A stretch of DNA of 5,874 nucleotides from Bacillota bacterium (GTDB lineage Bacteria > Bacillota_I > Bacilli_A > Erysipelotrichales > Erysipelotrichaceae). The notes beneath the pieces were generated by a model. That model saw only the letters and a program-made list of their open reading frames with translations, was not told the origin of the DNA and ran no database searches. The DNA lies in NCBI GenBank assembly GCA_023387245.1, contig JAEWIH010000018.1:1-5874 (forward strand), given 5' to 3'. Each line of letters begins with the position of its first letter. Positions within the stretch are counted from its first letter, which is position 1. The position numbers and the translations under genes are program-made. Shown here piece after piece: positions 1-5,787 of this stretch.

Positions 1-1
1 G

Positions 2-646
2 CCATATGAAAAAGCTGTAAAAACTGCTGAAGAGTTCATTGCTACACATAAAGCTAACTTTGATTTTGCTGCTAAGTTAAGAAATATCTTGAAAGTATTC
101 AATACTAAAGAAGATCGTAATAAAGCATTAGCGCAATTAGTAGTAGAATTAAAAGAAGAAGTTTCAGGCTTAACTAAAGGTCAAAAATACTTGCCATCTG
201 ATATTGCATGGGTTAAGAATGTTAATAAACAAATTGCTGAAGCTAAAACTCGTCATGATTTATTACAAGCAGTTGTTGAAAAATTCTTAGAAGCAGAAAA
301 AGCTGGATTACCAGTATTAGATCTTAAAGGCCATGCTGAAGCATTAAAAGCATCTGCTGATGCATTAGCTAAGTTAAATGATTTGAAAGCTACTTTAGTT
401 GAACATGCTAATTTACGTGCTGAAGCTGTGAAAAATGCAATGGAAACTCAACTTGAATTTAATAAAGATCTAATTGATGCATTAGTTGGTGAGTTAGAAG
501 CTGATTATACACTTTCAGTAGAAGCTTTAAAAGTTGCTACAGACTTAAGAGATTTAATGGCTCTTAACTATCCTGGATGCAATGTTCCTGCTACTGTACA
601 AGTAGATAGCAAAGGTAAGAAATTACCAGCTACAGGTGTTCGTTAA
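2..646 (+). CDS. Helical protein of unknown function with C-terminal LPATG, 5'-partial
   Basis: The reading frame is open from the left edge (first complete codon at position 2), so the start lies outside the window; the TTG at 89 is internal, has no ribosome binding site and is not the start. About 214 residues are visible. They are rich in Ala, Leu, Lys and Glu with heptad-like spacing and few Gly or Pro, which predicts long amphipathic helices or coiled coil. No enzyme motif is seen. The only Cys is near the C-terminus (PGCNVPAT). The protein ends in KGKKLPATGVR: an LPxTG sorting motif followed by only Val-Arg, with no hydrophobic segment. Neither of the other two frames past the stop encodes one, and a terminator follows about 30 bases later, so the end looks genuine. 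I infer an exported, cell-surface or secreted helical protein, but the signal peptide cannot be seen. The family is not recognised. Confidence 0.85.
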   Translation, partial: PYEKAVKTAEEFIATHKANFDFAAKLRNILKVFNTKEDRNKALAQLVVELKEEVSGLTKGQKYLPSDIAWVKNVNKQIAEAKTRHDLLQAVVEKFLEAEKAGLPVLDLKGHAEALKASADALAKLNDLKATLVEHANLRAEAVKNAMETQLEFNKDLIDALVGELEADYTLSVEALKVATDLRDLMALNYPGCNVPATVQVDSKGKKLPATGVR

Positions 647-675
647 TTAACATCTTAAATAGATTGTAATTATAG

Positions 676-703
676 AAAGGAAGATTAGTTCTTCCTTTTT
701 TAT
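676..703 (+). terminator. Intrinsic terminator after the LPATG gene
   Basis: A 9-bp stem, AAAGGAAGA (676-684) with TCTTCCTTT (690-698), encloses a 5-base loop and runs into a T tract. It lies 29 bases after the stop codon at 644-646 and closes that transcription unit. Confidence 0.85.
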
Positions 704-705
704 TT

Positions 706-751
706 ATATATAGTTAGTGCATTAAGGTCATTAAAATATAATGCTATATAT
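706..751. other. Imperfect AT-rich inverted repeat in intergenic region
   Basis: ATATATAG (706-713) pairs with CTATATAT (744-751), and inside it CATTA (720-724) pairs with TAATG (739-743), leaving a 6-base bulge on one side and a 14-base loop. It sits just after a terminator and is not followed by a T tract. In DNA this AT-rich it may be chance; no function is assigned. Confidence 0.3.
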
Positions 752-819
752 GTTAATAGTGATAGTCAATTATACTCTACTAAGTCGGCAATATTTTATC
801 ATTATTTACTTAGTTATCA

Positions 820-848
820 TTGCAAAATTTAATTATTCATATTATTAT
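820..848 (+). promoter_or_regulatory. Probable sigma-A promoter of the membrane protein gene
   Basis: TTGCAA (820-825) and TATTAT (843-848) are 17 bases apart, ending 24 bases before the ATG at 873. A perfect TATAAT at 848-853 overlaps and could be the real -10, but then no good -35 sits at the right distance. The gene is preceded by a terminator, so it needs a promoter in this interval. Confidence 0.55.
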
Positions 849-872
849 ATAATTAACTAATAGGAGGAACTT

Positions 873-1358
873 ATGAATTATAATAGTTTATTAACACAAC
901 CAAATCTTTTCGACTTCGTTACAACTTTTGACCCTGTTGTTAACATACTCAAGATTGTAATAATTATTAAAATTATTGAGTATTTTGTAGTTGCTATTTG
1001 TTTTGCAACTATTATGAAAAAATATTATAATGAGCCAATATGGATTGGTTTCGTCCCTGTTTATAATTATTATATTTTAGCTAAGCATACTTTTGGTGAA
1101 AAATATGCTTGGATAGGTGGTGTAGCTGGATTAGTATGGTTTTTCGCAGTTGGTAGTTCTTTAATGTATTTATTAACTACTCTATTTACGGGTTGGTTTT
1201 TATATAGTGTTTATTCACGAATTGATAGTCGACAATCTTCATTTCTATGGATTATGGCTGCAGCTATTCCGGTTATATTTTTACCAATTTTACTTTTTAT
1301 TTCTGATCTTAAATATCAAGGACCTAAGGCACCTTTCTTTATCAAAGATCAACAATAA
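873..1358 (+). CDS. Small multi-pass membrane protein, DUF5684-like
   Basis: This 161-residue protein starts at an ATG with a strong ribosome binding site (AGGAGGA, 862-868, five bases from G867 to the ATG). Hydrophobic segments are seen at about residues 22-48, 79-115 (probably two passes) and 123-144, giving about four membrane spans. There is no cleavable signal peptide. Between the first two spans lies NEPIWIGFVPVYNYYILAKH (53-72). It resembles the 'GW..(I/V)P(I/V)YN' signature of the DUF5684-type small membrane proteins common in Bacillota, which have no assigned enzymatic role; this assignment is from memory of the motif. The C-terminus (DLKYQGPKAPFF) is a short polar tail that also fits that group (typically a 'D.KY.G' ending). 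It is monocistronic, with its own promoter and terminator. The function is unknown. Confidence 0.9.
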   Translation: MNYNSLLTQPNLFDFVTTFDPVVNILKIVIIIKIIEYFVVAICFATIMKKYYNEPIWIGFVPVYNYYILAKHTFGEKYAWIGGVAGLVWFFAVGSSLMYLLTTLFTGWFLYSVYSRIDSRQSSFLWIMAAAIPVIFLPILLFISDLKYQGPKAPFFIKDQQ

Positions 1359-1383
1359 AAGCTGTTATAAAACAGCTTTTTTT
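1357..1383 (+). terminator. Intrinsic terminator of the membrane protein gene
   Basis: AAAAGCTGTT (1357-1366) and AACAGCTTTT (1371-1380) form a 10-bp stem with loop ATAA, followed by more T. The stem begins inside the TAA stop codon at 1356-1358, so gene end and terminator overlap. Confidence 0.9.
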
Positions 1384-1390
1384 ATGGACA

Positions 1391-1427
1391 AATAAAAACG
1401 GAATTAATATATTCATTAATTCCGTTT
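1391..1427 (-). terminator. Intrinsic terminator of dps
   Basis: A 13-bp perfect stem, AAACGGAATTAAT (1396-1408) with ATTAATTCCGTTT (1415-1427), has a 6-base loop. Read on the minus strand it is followed by TTTTTATT (1398 down to 1391), a good U tract, and it lies 6 bases past the dps stop. The plus-strand side has only a short T run, so it mainly serves dps. It also separates two convergent genes. Confidence 0.85.
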
Positions 1428-1433
1428 AAAATA

Positions 1434-1865
1434 CTATTTATTTAAATATGCCTTTAACATCCACACAGTTTTTTGAGTACTAATCGCAAATTGTGTTAAC
1501 ATATCAGCAGTAACTGGATCGCTACCAAACTCTTCAATACCAGCTAAATATTTATTATTTAATGTTTCATAATCATTTAATAAATCTTCAATCATTTCAG
1601 AACCAGACATTTCTTTATATTCTTTTTCTTTAATAATTGATAATTCTAAAAATTCTTTTAATGTAGACACTGGATATGCATCTAATTGACGAATACGCTC
1701 AGCAACATCATCTAAATTTTCAGTAACACCATCATAAATTTCTTCAAGTTTTTCATGCAAAGTAAAGAAATGTTTACCTTTTAAATTCCAGTGATATTGA
1801 TGTAATTTGATATATAATACACCAAATGATGCAACGACTTCATTTAAAAATTTTACTTGTTCCAT
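1434..1865 (-). CDS. dps: Dps family ferritin-like DNA-protection protein
   Basis: This 143-residue protein is a mini-ferritin. Members form 12-subunit shells that oxidise Fe(II), usually with peroxide, and store it as a mineral, limiting Fenton damage to DNA. The signature YHWNLKGKHFFTLHEKLEEI (24-43) is typical. Ferroxidase ligand positions keep the family spacing seen in Listeria-type Dps: His25, His37, Glu41 (usually Asp), Asp52 and Glu56, with AERI at 55-58. There is no Lys/Arg-rich N-terminal tail before the first helix, so direct DNA binding of the E. coli type is not supported; the length is slightly short for the family. The ATG at 1865 has a strong AAGGAGGA site (1872-1879 complement). 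The gene is monocistronic, stops at TAG (1434-1436) and has its own terminator. Its promoter contains a perfect Fur-type palindrome, which fits regulation by iron or peroxide. The neighbouring divergent nuclease is not obviously linked to it. Confidence 0.96.
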   Translation of the reverse strand: MEQVKFLNEVVASFGVLYIKLHQYHWNLKGKHFFTLHEKLEEIYDGVTENLDDVAERIRQLDAYPVSTLKEFLELSIIKEKEYKEMSGSEMIEDLLNDYETLNNKYLAGIEEFGSDPVTADMLTQFAISTQKTVWMLKAYLNK

Positions 1866-1889
1866 AATTTTTCCTCCTTGGATATTTAC

Positions 1890-1918
1890 ATTATATGATA
1901 ATGATTATCAAATTTCAA
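1890..1918 (-). promoter_or_regulatory. Sigma-A promoter of dps
   Basis: On the minus strand, TTGAAA (complement of 1913-1918) and a consensus TATAAT (complement of 1890-1895) are separated by exactly 17 bases. Transcription should start near 1882-1884, giving a short leader of about 20 bases before the ATG at 1865. Confidence 0.85.
1896..1910. promoter_or_regulatory. Fur-type operator (perfect 7-1-7 palindrome)
   Basis: TGATAATGATTATCA is an exact match to the 7-1-7 Fur-box consensus TGATAATNATTATCA known from Bacillus subtilis. It begins directly beside the -10 box and ends two bases from the -35 box, so a bound repressor would block RNA polymerase. The related PerR box (TTATAATNATTATAA) differs at symmetric positions, so Fur fits better than PerR, although PerR controls many Dps genes and cross-recognition is possible. 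Confidence 0.88.
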
Positions 1919-2001
1919 TTAAAATGATATTATTGTTATAAAAAATGTAATTAGTAAGTTTTAGAGTTTATATATTTAATTGATATTTTTTTATAAAAAT
2001 C

Positions 2002-2029
2002 TTGTTTTTAATATTAATTTTGTTATAAT
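2002..2029 (+). promoter_or_regulatory. Extended -10 promoter for leader ORF and nuclease gene
   Basis: TTGTTT (2002-2007), a 16-base spacer and TATAAT (2024-2029) preceded by TGT (2021-2023) make an extended -10 promoter (TGnTATAAT). Predicted initiation near 2036 is immediately ahead of the leader ribosome binding site. It is divergent from the dps promoter, about 84 bases apart. No comparable promoter was seen between here and the nuclease start at 2179. Confidence 0.7.
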
Positions 2030-2051
2030 GCATTTATAAGGAAGAAAAAAT

Positions 2052-2126
2052 ATGAAACAAACAAAGCTCTTTAAATTTATTATTAATAACTGTAATCAAA
2101 ATTATAGAGTTTTTTTGCACCATTAA
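2052..2126 (+). CDS. 24-codon leader ORF upstream of nuclease
   Basis: An ATG at 2052 follows AAGGAAG (2038-2044) with 7-base spacing, and the frame runs 24 codons to TAA, with TGA next in frame as a tandem stop. The predicted peptide starts MKQTKLFKFIINN and ends NYRVFLHH; it is basic, with no recognised family. It lies at the very 5' end of the transcript from the promoter at 2002-2029 and stops two bases before the 5' arm of an intrinsic terminator. This layout matches a translated leader peptide of an attenuator: a ribosome at the stop codon would cover the terminator's 5' arm. It has no run of one regulatory amino acid, so a classical amino-acid attenuator is not indicated. It could instead be a chance ORF or a remnant of a gene. 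No direct evidence of translation beyond the ribosome binding site. Confidence 0.5.
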   Translation: MKQTKLFKFIINNCNQNYRVFLHH

Positions 2127-2128
2127 TG

Positions 2129-2152
2129 ACAAACGAGTACGTTTGTTTTTTT
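2129..2152 (+). terminator. Intrinsic terminator inside nuclease leader (candidate attenuator)
   Basis: ACAAACG (2129-2135) and CGTTTGT (2140-2146) form a 7-bp stem with loop AGTA, followed by an unbroken run of T to 2152. It works only on the plus strand; there is no U tract on the other side. No plus-strand gene other than the 24-codon ORF lies upstream without its own terminator. The nuclease ribosome binding site begins just 16 bases later, too close for a separate promoter to be seen. Confidence 0.75.
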
Positions 2153-2178
2153 CTTTATTGAGCAAGGAAGGAGCTAAT

Positions 2179-5100
2179 ATGAAAAGAATAAGTAAAATAT
2201 TTTTAGCCTTAATTTTATTTATAACAACCATAGTCGTTTATCAATTTAAAATTGACGCTAATCCATCAAATGTCAAAATATACTCATTCTATTGGGGCGG
2301 CGGCAATAAAAATGCTACTTATGAAAGAGACTATGTAGTTTTATTTAATGAAGGCGATCAAACAGTTTCTTTAAACGGTATGAGTTTACAATATAAAAAT
2401 GGTAATACTCATCGCATAGCAGTTTTATCCGGCCAAATTTTACCTAAATCTATTTATACATTAGCAGGAGCTAAAGGTAAAAGTGGTGGTCTAAGTATTC
2501 CTAGTGAATATAATGTAAAAGCAACTGAGGATAAATTTAACATTCATACTAATGGAAGTAGTATATTAGCACTTGTAAATAGTAAAGAAGCTTTTAGTAA
2601 TGAAAATGCTGCCGAAATTATTCATAAAGTCGAATTTAAACAACCATCAAGAGGCAATGATGATGCTTTATTAGTAGCAACTAATCAAGTAGTCAAAGCT
2701 AACGATCCAATAACTTTTAAACCAGCAGGAGCTATAAATACTACTGAAAATAATAGTCAACCAACCGAAAGTACTGACTCCATTTCAATAACAGATGCCT
2801 TATCAAAATCAGCTGGTGCTGTCATTAAAGTTAAAGGAACTACACTAACAACTCTCAATGGTGGTTTTGGAGGCAAAAAAGGTTTTTATTTATTTGATAA
2901 TTCTGGAAAAGTTATATATGTTTATAACGAATTAAGTAAAGCCATTCATCCTAATACTGCAGTCGTAGTTAGTGGAACTATGGCTGATTATAAAGGTATA
3001 AAACAAATATCATCAGTAACCGAAATCGATACTTTATCTAATCCTGATCAATATCAACCAACAACAACTACCTTAGATAGTTTAGGAGTAGTCGATGTTG
3101 CTCAATTAGTAAAATTAGAAAATTTAACAGTTACTGACTTTAAAAGTGCCGATAACTATGGTAATGAATCTTGGACATTACGTGATTCTAGTAATAAAAC
3201 TGTTACACTACGCTTAGATTCTCGCGTAACAAATAAATCTGAAATTTCTCAATTAAGAGATAAAATCGGCTTAAATGGGGTAATTAATTTAGAAGCAGTA
3301 GCAACTAAATATAATAATCAAACTCAATTACAATTATATTCTGCAACAAAAGTAATAGTAACTAAACAAGGTGTTAATACACCAGTTTCTAATAATGCTT
3401 ATGAAGCTTTAAATATTGGTGAAATTCAATCAACATATCACTATAGTCCATTTATGAACAAAGTTATTAAACTAAAAAATGTTGTCGTAACTTTTAAAGC
3501 TTCTAATGATACTTTCTATATTCAAGATTTAAATCCTGACAATGATCCTCAAACTTCTGATGGTTTATTAGTTAAAACTAAATTTAAAAATAAAGTTAAT
3601 GTTGGTGATAAATTAGTTGTTACTGGTACCATTAAAGAAAATAGTAATACTGGTTATTTTGATGATGCCAAAAACTATTTACCAGTTACTACTTTAGAAG
3701 TAGCTACTAATAGTGATTTAGTCACTGAAGGTGTCTCAAAACTACCAGTTCCAGTCATCGTTTCTTCTTTACCATTAGAATTAGCATCAAAACAACAATT
3801 AGCTTGGTATAAATATCAAAAAGATGGTGTTACTTTAAATAATAAAGGTGAATATGATGCTACTAAATATCGGATTGATTATTTAGAATCACTAGAAGGA
3901 ATGTTAATTAAATACGAAAAACCAATAGTAGTTGCTCCTCAAAATTATGGTGATATTTATGTTGTTTCTTCTAATAATGCCGATAAATTAGTTAATGGTA
4001 TTTTACCATTAAGTCCAAAAGGGCGCTCTCCATATTTATTACAAATACACGTTTCTAAATTTTCTAATTTAAAAAATGATTTCTCAATTATTACTAAACC
4101 TAAAGATTATTTTAGTAATGATGTTGTTGGTGTTATGGATTATGGTTATGGTAATTATTACTTACACACTAATTTAGAAACACTAAAATCTCAAAATAAT
4201 ATTAATAATACTAGTAACAATAAACATTATATTAATGAAGGTAATTTACAACCTGAAAAAACTAAATTAACTAATGATCAAAATAAATTATCGATAGCTA
4301 GCTATAATATTGAAAATTTCTCAACTAATACTGAAGCAAGCAAAGTCGAAAGAATTGCTAGAAGTTTTGTTGAAGATTTAAATAAACCTGATATCATTGC
4401 CCTAATTGAAATTCAAGATAATGACGGCGCAACCGATAGTGGTAATGTAGATGCTAAACAATCAGCTCAAAAATTGATTGATGCCATTAAGGTATTAGAT
4501 AATTCACTAAATTATCAATATATCGATATAGCCCCAAATAATAATCAAGATGGTGGTGCTCCTGGTGGTAATATTCGAGTTGGTTATTTATACAACAGTA
4601 ATCGAGTTAAATTTAATTCGAATCCAGGCACTGCCGATTTAGCGGCTGTTTATAATAATAAACAATTAAATGCTAATCCAGTTAGAATTAGTCCGATTAA
4701 TCCAGCCTTTAATTCTACGAGAAAATCATTAGCTGCTCAATTCGAATTTAATGGAGAAAATATTTTAGTAATAGCCAATCACTTTAGTTCTAAACGTGGT
4801 GATATGCCGCTAATGGGCAAATATCAACCAGCCACTCTTTCTTCTGAAACTAATCGTCATTTACAAGCTCAAGCAGTTGCTGATTTTGTTAAAGATGTAT
4901 TAACTAAAAATCCTGAACAAAAAATTGTCTTGACAGGTGATTTAAATGATTTTGAATGGACAAAGACAGTAAGTATTATTGAAGATGCAGGAATGATTAA
5001 TTTAGTTAAAAATCATGATATTAATGATCGCTTTTCCTATTCATATCAAGGATCGGCACAAAGTCTTGATCAAATGTTAGTATCTAACAATTTAAAAGAT

Positions 5101-5619
5101 AAATATCAATTTGATATGGTACACGTTAATTCAATGTTTATGAAAGAACATGGCCGAGCTAGTGATCATGATCCATTATTAGTCGTTATTGATTTTAATA
5201 AAGATAAAGATATTGATACAAACAATACTAATGTTAGTTCTAGCGTATCAGATTATAATAAATTTGATTTTCGTAACGGTGTTAGTGCCTATTATACTTC
5301 TAGCACTTTTAGTGGTGATGTCGTATTTAATGTTGAAAAAATATTAAATAGCAAGTATCCAAAAAATTGGGATTTATATGATATATCATTTAAGTTAGGT
5401 ACTAAATCGGTTAATCCAAATCAAAGAGTTTTAATTTCTTTACCATTAAATAATCGTTTAGCATCTAGTGTGGAAGTAATTCATATTGATGATTTAGGTG
5501 CTATAACTATTATTCCAATTGAAAAAATTGAAAACAATCAAGTATATTTTTATGCTTATCATTTTTCAATATATGGTCTAAGATCAAAATCACTACCTCA
5601 AACAGGTGTTAATAAATAA
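2179..5619 (+). CDS. Secreted ExeM/NucH-type multidomain DNase with C-terminal LPQTG
   Basis: An 1146-residue extracellular nuclease. The ATG at 2179 is chosen because AAGGAG (2168-2173) precedes it by 5 bases and the protein then opens with a signal peptide: MKRISK, a hydrophobic core at 7-21 and probable cleavage after Ala27. A TTG at 2143 in the same frame lies inside the terminator stem. Domains in order: lamin-tail-like (about 30-175); two OB-fold-like modules (about 202-285 and 295-395); a third OB-like module (about 412-520) with FYIQDLNPDNDPQTSDG, typical of ExeM; a linking region with LEGM (572-575) and DVVGVMDYGYGNYYL (648-662); an Asn-rich linker; and an endonuclease/exonuclease/phosphatase domain (about 703-1008). 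Conserved EEP residues are present: Asn710, Glu744, Arg800 in GGNIRVGYLY, His868, Asp921 and Asn923 in GDLND, Asp964, and Asp996-His997-Asp998. It should be a divalent-metal DNase acting outside the cell. A beta domain (about 1035-1134) ending in YAYHFSIYGL precedes LPQTGVNK, with no membrane anchor. Expression is probably attenuated in the leader. Confidence 0.95.
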   Translation: MKRISKIFLALILFITTIVVYQFKIDANPSNVKIYSFYWGGGNKNATYERDYVVLFNEGDQTVSLNGMSLQYKNGNTHRIAVLSGQILPKSIYTLAGAKGKSGGLSIPSEYNVKATEDKFNIHTNGSSILALVNSKEAFSNENAAEIIHKVEFKQPSRGNDDALLVATNQVVKANDPITFKPAGAINTTENNSQPTESTDSISITDALSKSAGAVIKVKGTTLTTLNGGFGGKKGFYLFDNSGKVIYVYNELSKAIHPNTAVVVSGTMADYKGIKQISSVTEIDTLSNPDQYQPTTTTLDSLGVVDVAQLVKLENLTVTDFKSADNYGNESWTLRDSSNKTVTLRLDSRVTNKSEISQLRDKIGLNGVINLEAVATKYNNQTQLQLYSATKVIVTKQGVNTPVSNNAYEALNIGEIQSTYHYSPFMNKVIKLKNVVVTFKASNDTFYIQDLNPDNDPQTSDGLLVKTKFKNKVNVGDKLVVTGTIKENSNTGYFDDAKNYLPVTTLEVATNSDLVTEGVSKLPVPVIVSSLPLELASKQQLAWYKYQKDGVTLNNKGEYDATKYRIDYLESLEGMLIKYEKPIVVAPQNYGDIYVVSSNNADKLVNGILPLSPKGRSPYLLQIHVSKFSNLKNDFSIITKPKDYFSNDVVGVMDYGYGNYYLHTNLETLKSQNNINNTSNNKHYINEGNLQPEKTKLTNDQNKLSIASYNIENFSTNTEASKVERIARSFVEDLNKPDIIALIEIQDNDGATDSGNVDAKQSAQKLIDAIKVLDNSLNYQYIDIAPNNNQDGGAPGGNIRVGYLYNSNRVKFNSNPGTADLAAVYNNKQLNANPVRISPINPAFNSTRKSLAAQFEFNGENILVIANHFSSKRGDMPLMGKYQPATLSSETNRHLQAQAVADFVKDVLTKNPEQKIVLTGDLNDFEWTKTVSIIEDAGMINLVKNHDINDRFSYSYQGSAQSLDQMLVSNNLKDKYQFDMVHVNSMFMKEHGRASDHDPLLVVIDFNKDKDIDTNNTNVSSSVSDYNKFDFRNGVSAYYTSSTFSGDVVFNVEKILNSKYPKNWDLYDISFKLGTKSVNPNQRVLISLPLNNRLASSVEVIHIDDLGAITIIPIEKIENNQVYFYAYHFSIYGLRSKSLPQTGVNK

Positions 5620-5625
5620 ACAAAT

Positions 5626-5651
5626 AAACGATGAGTCAACTCATCGTTTTT
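5626..5651 (+). terminator. Intrinsic terminator of the nuclease gene
   Basis: AAACGATGAG (5626-5635) pairs with CTCATCGTTT (5640-5649) around loop TCAA and ends in a T run. It begins 6 bases after the stop codon, so the nuclease is the last gene of its transcript and its C-terminus at LPQTGVNK is not an artefact of a lost reading frame. Confidence 0.92.
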
Positions 5652-5688
5652 AATTAGTAAATAAATTTTTAACCTTAATGTGTGAAAT

Positions 5689-5712
5689 TCTCCCATCTTC
5701 TAAAGTGGGAGA
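5689..5712. repeat. IS200/IS605 left-end hairpin
   Basis: TCTCCCA (5689-5695) pairs with TGGGAGA (5706-5712). Inside, CTT (5697-5699) pairs with AAG (5703-5705), leaving a bulged T at 5696 and a CTA loop. Imperfect hairpins with an extrahelical base are what TnpA recognises at the ends of this family. Confidence 0.75.
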
Positions 5713-5722
5713 TGGATAGCAC

Positions 5723-5751
5723 TTGATGATAGTCAACAAGAACAGTATAAT
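5723..5751 (+). promoter_or_regulatory. Probable promoter of tnpA
   Basis: TTGATG (5723-5728) and TATAAT (5746-5751) are 17 bases apart; a second TATAAT overlaps at 5751-5756. Transcription would start near 5758-5763, ahead of the tnpA start at 5788. Confidence 0.55.
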
Positions 5752-5787
5752 ATAATCAGTAGTAAATGATAGGAATTAGGAATAACA

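Noticed and set aside
89..646. TTG at 89 as the start of the first gene
   Set aside because: The frame is open to the left edge with similar composition and no ribosome binding site precedes the TTG, so the gene is simply cut by the window.
1207..1395. 62-codon plus-strand ORF
   Set aside because: It overlaps the membrane protein gene in another frame, has no ribosome binding site, and runs through that gene's terminator; a frame shadow.
2143..2178. Upstream TTG start adding 12 residues to the nuclease
   Set aside because: The TTG lies in the 3' arm of the terminator, has no ribosome binding site, and would spoil a well-formed signal peptide; the ATG at 2179 has AAGGAG at the right distance.
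2036..2178. Known riboswitch or T-box in the nuclease leader
   Set aside because: At about 140 bases and very AT-rich it shows no T-box sequence or recognisable ligand-binding core; the short ORF plus terminator explains it better.
2034..2231. 65-codon minus-strand ORF
   Set aside because: It lies antisense to the leader, the terminator and the nuclease signal peptide, with no ribosome binding site or promoter seen; AT-rich chance ORF.
5617..5660. Lost hydrophobic sorting tail of the nuclease hidden by a frameshift
   Set aside because: The +1 frame past the stop reads a short polar stretch and stops; a terminator hairpin occupies this DNA. No hydrophobic segment is encoded.
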